Shown here one piece after another: positions 1 through 5,074 of a stretch of DNA of 5,074 bases. The notes beneath the pieces are model-generated. The model worked only from the letters and a program-made list of their open reading frames with translations. It ran no database searches and was not told the DNA's origin. The DNA lies in the NCBI GenBank assembly GCA_017549085.1, contig JAFYVO010000441.1, positions 1 to 5,074 on the forward strand. The letters are read 5' to 3'. The stretch is from Thermoguttaceae bacterium (GTDB taxonomy: Bacteria; Planctomycetota; Planctomycetia; Pirellulales; Thermoguttaceae). The position numbers and the translations under genes are program-made. Position 1 is the first letter of the stretch. The number at the start of each line of letters is the position of its first letter.

Positions 1-1008
1 AACTTCGCGGCGTTCGACGACCAAATGCGAGCCGTGCAAGCGGTCTCCGACTCGACCGGCGCCGAATTCGAAGCGTTGACGGCGAAAGCGCGCGAACTTG
101 GCCGAACGACGTCGTTTACGGCGGAGCAAGTCGCGAGCGGAATGGTCGAGCTTGGTCGCGCCGGGTTCAAGGCGCCGCAAATCGACGCGGCGATCGCGTC
201 GGTGATGGACTTGTCTCGGTCGACCCAAACGGAAATTCCGCTCGCGACGGAGATCGCCGGGAACGCGTTGCGGGCGTTCGACTTGGAAGCGAACGAAATG
301 GGGCGCGTCTGCGACGTCTTGACGGCGACGGCGAACAACTCGTCGCAAACGCTCGAAGACCTCGGCGAGGCGTTCAAGTTCGTCGCGCCGATTGCGAAAG
401 ACGCCGGAATGACGATCGAAGACGCGTCGAAAATCGTCGGGACGCTCGCGAACTTCGGTATCAAGGGAAGTCTTGCGGGGACGGCGTTTAAGAATATTCA
501 GTTGAAAATGGCCGACCCGGAGGTTCAAAAGAGTTACGAAGAGCTTGGAATCTCGGTAGTGAACGCCGACGGCTCGCTCCGGAATATGTCGGACGCGTTG
601 CGCGAACTCGGCGCCGCGACGGCTTCAATGCCTAACGCCGAAAAGCTAGCGACTTACAAAGACCTATTTTCGATGTACGGGTTGAGCGGCGGCGTCAAAT
701 TGACTTCCGCGAACTTTACGGGAATGTACGACGCGATCGACAATTCGCAAGGGACGGCGGCGGAAACGGCGGCGGCGATGGATTCCGGAATCGGCGGTTC
801 GTTCCGGCTGACGGAATCCGCGCTCGAAGGGGTGAAACACGCGCTCGGCGACGCGTTGACCCCGGCTCTAAAAGAACTTGCGGACGAGATTCAACGCGTC
901 GCGGGAACGACGAGCGCTTGGATCGCCGAAAACAAGGAAACGGTCGTTTGGGTTGCGAAAGCGGCGGCGGTCGCGACGGTCGCGGGCGGGGCGACGTTGG
1001 CGTTGGGA
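1..1008 (+). other. TP901 core domain of the tape measure protein
   Basis: This N-terminal third carries the family-defining pattern: an FDD-type opening helix, a GRTTSFTAEQVASGM segment, a GRAGF turn, the MGRVCDVL segment, the LGEAFKFVAPIAKDAGM segment and the GIKGSLAGTAFKN loop. It ends in the usual amphipathic helix (HALGDALTPALKELADEI, about residues 280-297) followed by a hydrophobic stretch (315-336). The start of the domain lies upstream of the window. The boundary at base 1008 is approximate. Confidence 0.85.
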
Positions 1009-3126
1009 CAGGGCGCGAAAATGGCGTCGTCGACCTTTTCGGCGCTCCGGACGGTTGGGCAAGGATACGTCGGCGTCTTGAACGCGTTGACCGGTTCGTC
1101 GAACGCCGCGACGCGAGCCAAGCGGGCGAGAGAAATCGCGCAAAAGAAGTTGACCGTCGCGACAAAAGCGGAAGCGCAAGCGACGCGGGCTCTTAACGTC
1201 GAGGCGAAAGCGAACGCGACCGCGCGGGCCCTCGCTCAAAAAATAGCGAAAGCTGAGGAACAAGCGGCGAAAGCGCGCTTTATCGGCGAACGGCTTTCGT
1301 TCGAAGCGCAAGCGGACTCGATTCGCGGTTCTTACGCGCTCGCGGCGGCGAGGCGGCAAGAGGCGGTTCACGCTCGAATCGCGGCGGAAGCGACGGCGCG
1401 GAACGCTCGCGAGGCGGCGAACTCGGCGGTTCAAATGTCGCGAGCGGCGACCGGAGGCGCGCTGTTGCGGCGTTCGTTCGCTATGCTCGCCGCGTCTCTC
1501 GGCCCGATGTTGGCGATCGGCGCGGTTACTTACGCGATTACTCGATTTGGCGACGCGGCGACGAAAGCGGCGGACGCGGCCCGCAAAGAAAGCGACGCGG
1601 CGGCGGAACAAGCGCGAGCCAACGCGGAACTTCGTTCGGAACACGAGCGGATGTTCGAGCGCTTGAAAGAACTGTCGGAGAAATCGGAACTTACCAACGC
1701 CGAGTTTGCCGAGGGGGCGGAAATTGCGAACCAACTTCAAGCCGCTTACGGCGACTTGGGGATTACGATCGACGCGACCGCGAAGAAATTCGGCGGCTTA
1801 ACCGAGGCGGCGCGCAAGTTCAAGGAAGCGCAAATCGAGCAGGAAATTCGCGATAAGCAAGCGCAACAAGAAAAGTTGGCGAACGAAGACGCGAGTATTT
1901 CGCGCGAGTTTAAGGCGTTGCAAGGCGCCGCCGGTTTTTGGAAGGGCGTCGGCGGCAAGCTCGGTTTTACCGAATCGCTTGGCGACCGACACGCGGCGCT
2001 TTTCGACCGTCGCGGCGAAATTCGGACGGAACAAGGGAATCTCGCCAATGAAATTTCTTTGCTTCAAGCGCAATTAAACGGAATGCGGCAAGACGCCGCG
2101 CAAGTCGCGGAAAACCCGCAAGACGCGACCGCGCCCTCGGAATCGGAGATCGACGATGAAGATTTGAAAAAAGCGAAGAAAACGTCGGACGATTACGAAG
2201 AAGACGCCGTCGACGACCCGTTCGAGAAGAGGCGCCAAGAGATCGCCGAGAAGTTCGACGCTTACGCCGAAGCGCAAAAGACAATCGCGGCCGCGTCGAA
2301 CGACCCGAGAGCGGAAGCGATTCGCGCGGCGAACGTTTACGACGCGCAACAGCGGGCGGCGCGCGATATTCAACGCGTTAATTTCGAAGAGCGGCTCGCC
2401 GGAATCGCCAAAGGGCCGGGACGGACGGAGGCGCGACGCGACCTCGGTTGGGCGCAAGCGCGGAACGCGGCGGCGAATATGGCGCTCGCCAACGCGACGT
2501 CGGGGCGTTTCACCGCCGAAGAAAAGCGGGAGGCGTTCGACAAGAAGACGTCCGCCGACAAAGGCGTTAAGGACGCGGAAAAGGAACTTCGCGCCGCCAA
2601 GCTCGCGAAAGACGCGGCGCGAATCGAGGCGGCGGAAAACAAACTCGCCGACGCTCGCGACGTCGCCGAAGCGGAAACGGCGAATTACGCGGCGTTCGAC
2701 GTCGAAACGGCGCGCGGACTCGTTCGACAAACCGCGAAGGACGTCGAAAGGTTCGCCCTCGAAGCGTCGCACGAAAACGCCGACGTCGCCTACGCTCGGT
2801 TTATCGCGGCAAACGAAGCGCTCGACGACGCTTACGCGAGCGGCGACGAAGAGCAAATCAAGGCGGCCGAGGAAGAGGTCGCGAACTCGCAAGCCGATTT
2901 GGAGACCGCGAACGCCGACCTTGCGGGAATAATCGAGGGCGCGCAAGCGGGGCAGGTTCGACTCGCTTCGAGCGGCTCGTTCAACGCGTTCGAGGCGGCG
3001 GGGCTCGGCTCGAACGATTGGGAGAAAACGGAGATGGAGAAGCAAAGCGCGTTTCTTCAAAGAATCGCCGACGCGGCGGAGAAGACGGCGAAAGCTAACG
3101 ACGAAGACGACGAGGACTCGATATGA
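1..3126 (+). CDS. Phage tail tape measure protein, TP901 family (5' end missing)
   Basis: Tape measure proteins set phage tail length and fill the tail lumen before DNA ejection. The frame is open from base 1, and the ATG at 25 is internal: the preceding codons (NFAAFDDQ) already match the TP901 core, so the true start lies upstream. Numbering from the first codon in the window gives 1041 residues. The TP901 core covers about 1-335, with FTAEQVASGM (39-48), MGRVCDVLTATANNSS (100-115) and GIKGSLAGTAFKN (153-165). Hydrophobic stretches lie at 315-336 and 493-516. Alanine-rich coiled coils occupy 372-483 and 521-640, with a YGDLGITID motif at 583-591. An acidic, helical C-terminal half follows, ending in a GSFNAFEAAGLG motif (992-1003) and a short helix. 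No peptidase or lysozyme domain is visible. The stop overlaps the next gene by four bases. Family assignment is firm; the Planctomycetota-type flavour of the middle and C-terminal motifs is from memory. Confidence 0.95.
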   Translation, partial: NFAAFDDQMRAVQAVSDSTGAEFEALTAKARELGRTTSFTAEQVASGMVELGRAGFKAPQIDAAIASVMDLSRSTQTEIPLATEIAGNALRAFDLEANEMGRVCDVLTATANNSSQTLEDLGEAFKFVAPIAKDAGMTIEDASKIVGTLANFGIKGSLAGTAFKNIQLKMADPEVQKSYEELGISVVNADGSLRNMSDALRELGAATASMPNAEKLATYKDLFSMYGLSGGVKLTSANFTGMYDAIDNSQGTAAETAAAMDSGIGGSFRLTESALEGVKHALGDALTPALKELADEIQRVAGTTSAWIAENKETVVWVAKAAAVATVAGGATLALGQGAKMASSTFSALRTVGQGYVGVLNALTGSSNAATRAKRAREIAQKKLTVATKAEAQATRALNVEAKANATARALAQKIAKAEEQAAKARFIGERLSFEAQADSIRGSYALAAARRQEAVHARIAAEATARNAREAANSAVQMSRAATGGALLRRSFAMLAASLGPMLAIGAVTYAITRFGDAATKAADAARKESDAAAEQARANAELRSEHERMFERLKELSEKSELTNAEFAEGAEIANQLQAAYGDLGITIDATAKKFGGLTEAARKFKEAQIEQEIRDKQAQQEKLANEDASISREFKALQGAAGFWKGVGGKLGFTESLGDRHAALFDRRGEIRTEQGNLANEISLLQAQLNGMRQDAAQVAENPQDATAPSESEIDDEDLKKAKKTSDDYEEDAVDDPFEKRRQEIAEKFDAYAEAQKTIAAASNDPRAEAIRAANVYDAQQRAARDIQRVNFEERLAGIAKGPGRTEARRDLGWAQARNAAANMALANATSGRFTAEEKREAFDKKTSADKGVKDAEKELRAAKLAKDAARIEAAENKLADARDVAEAETANYAAFDVETARGLVRQTAKDVERFALEASHENADVAYARFIAANEALDDAYASGDEEQIKAAEEEVANSQADLETANADLAGIIEGAQAGQVRLASSGSFNAFEAAGLGSNDWEKTEMEKQSAFLQRIADAAEKTAKANDEDDEDSI
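1114..1449 (+). other. Alanine-rich coiled-coil region within the tape measure protein
   Basis: Residues 372-483 of the partial protein are almost entirely Ala, Lys, Arg, Glu and Gln, with regularly spaced alanines and no proline. This is typical of the extended helical rod of a tape measure. The region links the TP901 core to the second hydrophobic stretch. A similar but more mixed helical region follows at bases 1561-1920. The coiled-coil call is by eye, not from a predictor. Confidence 0.6.
1477..1548 (+). other. Hydrophobic segment in the tape measure protein
   Basis: Residues 493-516 form an uncharged run rich in Ala, Leu, Met, Ile and Gly (starting FAMLAASLGPMLAIG) between two charged coiled-coil regions. 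Tape measure proteins commonly carry such segments, and in some phages they are thought to help form a channel through the host membrane at DNA ejection. Here the role is inferred from position and composition only. The other candidate, at 315-336, is interrupted by a lysine. Confidence 0.6.
2575..2691 (+). repeat. Degenerate 39-residue repeat, copy 1 (tape measure C-terminal part)
   Basis: Residues 859-897 align without gaps to residues 937-975, with about 12 of 39 positions identical by hand, including the shared L, D, I, AAE and E-A spacing. The unit is a helix, a short charged turn (around AKDAARIEAAE), then a second helix. It may reflect growth of the tape measure by segment duplication, or merely convergent Ala/Glu-rich composition. 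The DNA itself is too diverged to show a recent duplication. Confidence 0.4.
2809..2925 (+). repeat. Degenerate 39-residue repeat, copy 2 (tape measure C-terminal part)
   Basis: Residues 937-975 are the second copy of the helical unit described at 2575-2691, with the charged turn SGDEEQIKAAEEE in the matching place. The copies are 78 residues apart start to start, exactly twice the unit length. The intervening 39 residues (898-936) do not obviously match either copy. Confidence 0.4.
3112..3115 (+). promoter_or_regulatory. Weak Shine-Dalgarno (GAGG) for the second gene
   Basis: GAGG lies seven bases before the ATG at 3123, inside the last codons of the tape measure gene. Together with the four-base ATGA stop/start overlap it supports 3123 as the start and suggests translational coupling to the upstream gene. 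The match is short and could be chance in this GC-rich sequence. Confidence 0.5.
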
Positions 3127-4166
3127 GCGCGAGCTATTTGACGATAGGAGGCTCCGACGCGTTGACCGTCGAGAAAAACGACGCGCTTTCGGTCGATTCG
3201 CTCGCGGTCGACGGGCGGCTTGACGGTTCCGGAACGGTCGAGACGAAATCGCGAGCGCTCGCCGTTTCCGGAGTCGCGGCGGCGTCGATCGAGTATGTTT
3301 TCGAAGACGACTTGGTCGAAATCGGCGAAACGTTCGACTCCGGCGAACGGACTTACGGAGCGTCGCCGCAAAGCGTCCGGAAATACCGGATTCGCGGAAC
3401 GGACGACCGTTTTGTCGCGTATATGAGGGCGATGAACCACCTGTCGAAAACGTTTCAACTCGACGAGAATCTTTTCCCGACGGACGACGGACTGACGCTT
3501 TCGTCGGCGACGTTGAAACCGCTCCCCGGCGTGAAGGCTTGGGAATTTGAGGCGACTTTCGCAAAGCCGCAAACGGTTGTCGAAGAATGCGATTACGAAT
3601 TTTCGACGACAGGGAAGACGGCGCATTTAACGCATTCGTTGGAAACGATTTCCGCGACGCCGCGCGAAGGTTTTGAAGCGATCGACTTCGAATGCGGCGT
3701 CAACGCGAACCGGAACGGCGGTTTCGACGGTTACGACGTCTTTGTTCCGCACGCGCAAACGACGATAACGCAATCGCTCCCGAAAGAGTGGCTTAACCGC
3801 GATATGCGAATTATGCTCGCGCGACTTACCGGCTCGATCAACGCCGATTGGTTCGACGGTTACGCGCCGGGCGAGCTTCTTTTTCTCGGCGTCAAGGCGA
3901 AGTCGACGCGGTTCGAAAATCCGCTTACCGGGAAACGCGACTGGTATTGGCGAGCGACGTATTCTTTCGAAGCGTCGCCGAACGCGACGATTCCGTTCGA
4001 CGGCAAGTTGATTCCGAAATGCGGTTGGGATTACGCTTGGCGTTCGACGCTCGAACGCGAAAACGACGAAACCGGCGAGCGAGAAACGTTTGTTCGGCAA
4101 ATCAACGTCGAGCGGGTTTACCCGCTTATGGAATTTGCGGCTCTTTGCATACCGGTTCCGAACTGA
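3123..4166 (+). CDS. Conserved phage tail-module protein of unknown function, tape-measure-adjacent
   Basis: A complete 347-residue protein starting in an ATGA overlap with the tape measure gene. There is no signal peptide or membrane segment, and composition suggests a soluble beta-rich protein. The first 50 residues are low in complexity, with repeated DAL[TS]V and LAV[DS]G units (12-50). Conserved-looking blocks follow: FSTTGKTAHLTHSLETI (160-176), GYDVFVP (203-209), LTGSIN (235-240), GELLFLGVKAKSTR (250-263), SFEASPNATI (281-290), GWDYAWRSTL (301-310) and INVERVYP (327-334). From memory this order of motifs (TTG-T-H-T-SLET, TG-N, GE-LFLG, F-ASPN, GW-Y-W, VE-VYP) matches a hypothetical-protein family found beside tape measure genes in Planctomycetota prophages; I cannot confirm it by search. 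Its position suits a distal tail, baseplate or tail-tube-associated role, but no known fold is recognisable and that role is inference. An alternative start at TTG 3162 is possible but less likely. Confidence 0.92.
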   Translation: MSASYLTIGGSDALTVEKNDALSVDSLAVDGRLDGSGTVETKSRALAVSGVAAASIEYVFEDDLVEIGETFDSGERTYGASPQSVRKYRIRGTDDRFVAYMRAMNHLSKTFQLDENLFPTDDGLTLSSATLKPLPGVKAWEFEATFAKPQTVVEECDYEFSTTGKTAHLTHSLETISATPREGFEAIDFECGVNANRNGGFDGYDVFVPHAQTTITQSLPKEWLNRDMRIMLARLTGSINADWFDGYAPGELLFLGVKAKSTRFENPLTGKRDWYWRATYSFEASPNATIPFDGKLIPKCGWDYAWRSTLERENDETGERETFVRQINVERVYPLMEFAALCIPVPN

Positions 4167-4173
4167 AAGGAGA
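4166..4173 (+). promoter_or_regulatory. Shine-Dalgarno (AAAGGAGA) fixing the start of the third gene
   Basis: A strong AAAGGAGA begins on the last base of the preceding stop codon, and its GGAG core ends seven bases before the ATG at 4180. It is the best ribosome binding site at a gene junction in the window and settles the start of the downstream gene, whose stop lies beyond the window. Confidence 0.85.
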
Positions 4174-4179
4174 TCGACG

Positions 4180-5074
4180 ATGGCGAAAGATTTGTCGCGC
4201 CGCGAATTGCACGAAATAATCGCGGCGTACAAAGGGGGCGAGTTGAGCGGTTCTCGCTCGACGCGTTCGACCGGCGGCTCCTTGAACGAAGCGTTCGTTC
4301 GCAACGCGACCGCTTCGCTTCTTCCTTCGGGAACGCCCGTTAAGATAAGCGGATACGCGCAAGAGTTGACGTTCGACGCGGCGCTTTCGCGGCTTTTAAA
4401 CAACAAGCTAACGCTTCGCGCCGTCGACGCTTTGCCGGACGACGCGCCGGAAACGCTCGCTTCGACTTTGGAGCCGATACGCGCCGACGGGCTCGGACGC
4501 GTCAAGCTCGACGGACTTTTGGCGGCGCGGGTAACGTTTCCGGAGGGTGGCGACGATTACGAGTTCGCGTCGGCGACGTTTGTCGCAACGGAAAGCGGCC
4601 CGTTTCGCATTCTTGCCAAGTCGAAGCTAAGCGCCGAGCGCGTCGCCGTTTGCGCGTTGGCGAAGGTCGCGGCGACGGCGCCCGATCCGTTCGTTTTCGA
4701 TTACGTCGAGCGACAGCCGTCGTATCCGACCGGCTCGTATATCTCGAACCGAACTTGGCGCGACGAATACACGCCGAACGGTTTGAAGTGTTACCTTTGT
4801 TATTGCGACCTTTACGACGACCGAGAAGCGACGCTCGACGCTCTTTTCGCGAAAAAACTTCGTTGGGACGTAACGTCGCTCGATTGGACGGGAATCCACA
4901 AAAACGGGATTCCTTACGAGTTCTACCAAGAAGGCTCGTCGACCGTCTTGACGCCCGTTTGTTGCGGGATTCAGGCGACGATTTTGAGCGGCTCTGTTTA
5001 CGAAACCGAGGACGTTCGAACTTGGTCGCATCGCAACGGCTTTACCTCCAAGCCGCCGCTGACCGGGCAAGCGT
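4180..5074 (+). CDS. Phage tail-module protein of unknown function (3' end missing)
   Basis: The frame opens at ATG 4180 after a strong Shine-Dalgarno and stays open to the window end: 298 codons plus one base. The gap to the upstream gene is 13 bases, so it belongs to the same operon. Codon use matches the other two genes. Residues 1-35 are polar and Ser/Arg-rich, probably flexible. Residues 36-165 form a compact segment with FVRNATASLLPSGTPVKISG (39-58), LEPIRADGLGRVKLDGLLAARV (97-118) and ESGPFRILAKS (138-148). From memory this RN-tG--lP-G-pv-i-G / lePi--g-lGrv-l-G---arV pattern occurs in unannotated structural-region proteins of Planctomycetota phages. Residues 170-298 are aromatic- and cysteine-rich, with CYLCYC at 204-209 and a CC pair at 261-262, and I do not recognise them. 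There is no signal peptide or membrane segment. Baseplate, tail fibre base or virion decoration roles are all possible; none is shown. Confidence 0.92.
   Translation, partial: MAKDLSRRELHEIIAAYKGGELSGSRSTRSTGGSLNEAFVRNATASLLPSGTPVKISGYAQELTFDAALSRLLNNKLTLRAVDALPDDAPETLASTLEPIRADGLGRVKLDGLLAARVTFPEGGDDYEFASATFVATESGPFRILAKSKLSAERVAVCALAKVAATAPDPFVFDYVERQPSYPTGSYISNRTWRDEYTPNGLKCYLCYCDLYDDREATLDALFAKKLRWDVTSLDWTGIHKNGIPYEFYQEGSSTVLTPVCCGIQATILSGSVYETEDVRTWSHRNGFTSKPPLTGQA

Noticed and set aside
943..1008. A membrane-spanning segment at residues 315-336 of the tape measure
   Set aside because: It contains a lysine at 320 and is mostly small residues (Ala, Gly, Thr). It fits the helical end of the TP901 core better than a confident transmembrane helix, so it is mentioned only within the gene entry.
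868..1740. A 290-codon open frame on the minus strand inside the tape measure gene
   Set aside because: Same codon-aligned antisense artefact: arginine-rich, no recognisable domain, fully inside a confident TP901 gene.
2161..2180. A run of six A (2167-2172) followed by G, as a possible frameshift signal in the tape measure gene
   Set aside because: The reading frame (AAA AAA G) is not the register of the canonical A AAA AAG slippery heptamer. The zero frame stays open for over 300 more codons with family-like content, and programmed shifts in tail operons normally lie upstream of the tape measure gene.
2074..3564. A 496-codon open frame on the minus strand across the junction of the first two genes
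   Set aside because: It is antisense to two well-supported genes. Over the tape measure it is codon-aligned, so the NCG codons read backwards as CGN and give an arginine-flooded, domainless protein. Scarcity of TTA, CTA and TCA codons on the coding strand keeps it open.
4167..4179. The 13-base intergenic gap as a site for a promoter, terminator or small RNA
   Set aside because: It is too short and is filled by the Shine-Dalgarno and spacer of the third gene.
3848..4219. A 123-codon plus-strand frame overlapping the end of the second gene and the start of the third
   Set aside because: It is arginine-rich, lies out of frame within two better genes, and has no convincing ribosome binding site or domain.
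3627..4505. A 292-codon open frame on the minus strand across the second and third genes
   Set aside because: It would span a junction that carries a clear plus-strand stop, Shine-Dalgarno and start. Its product has low-complexity basic composition and no family resemblance.

Overview
The window is a tightly packed, single-strand segment of a tailed-phage morphogenesis module, either a prophage or a phage genome fragment. It holds three genes, all on the + strand. The first and third are cut by the window edges. There is no intergenic space longer than 13 bases, and I see no RNA gene, CRISPR array, insertion sequence, promoter or terminator.

Layout: (1) bases 1-3126 carry most of a TP901-type tail tape measure protein, open at its 5' end. 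It has the conserved TP901 core, two hydrophobic stretches, long alanine-rich coiled coils and an acidic C-terminus. (2) Bases 3123-4166 carry a complete 347-residue protein that overlaps the first gene by four bases (ATGA). Its function is unknown, but its motif pattern matches, from memory, a family that sits next to tape measure genes in Planctomycetota prophages. (3) Bases 4180-5074 carry the first 298 residues of a third protein, preceded by a good Shine-Dalgarno sequence and still open at the window end. Its N-terminal part also resembles a phage-associated family I recall from Planctomycetota; the rest is unfamiliar and unusually cysteine-rich.

How they fit together: the gene order, overlap and short spacers indicate one late operon. 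The tape measure sets tail length and occupies the tail lumen. The two downstream products are placed where distal tail, baseplate or accessory tail proteins are usually encoded, but the sequence alone does not assign them a role.

Organism: the DNA is GC-rich with a strong preference for NCG codons (GCG, TCG, ACG, CCG), combined with CAA over CAG for glutamine and little CTG for leucine. Together with the family resemblances this suggests a Planctomycetota host, perhaps an uncultured lineage; this is an inference of moderate to low certainty. The codon signature also explains the many long, arginine-rich antisense frames, which are artefacts. I found no defence, regulatory or otherwise exotic system. 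The most novel content is the pair of uncharacterised tail-module proteins.
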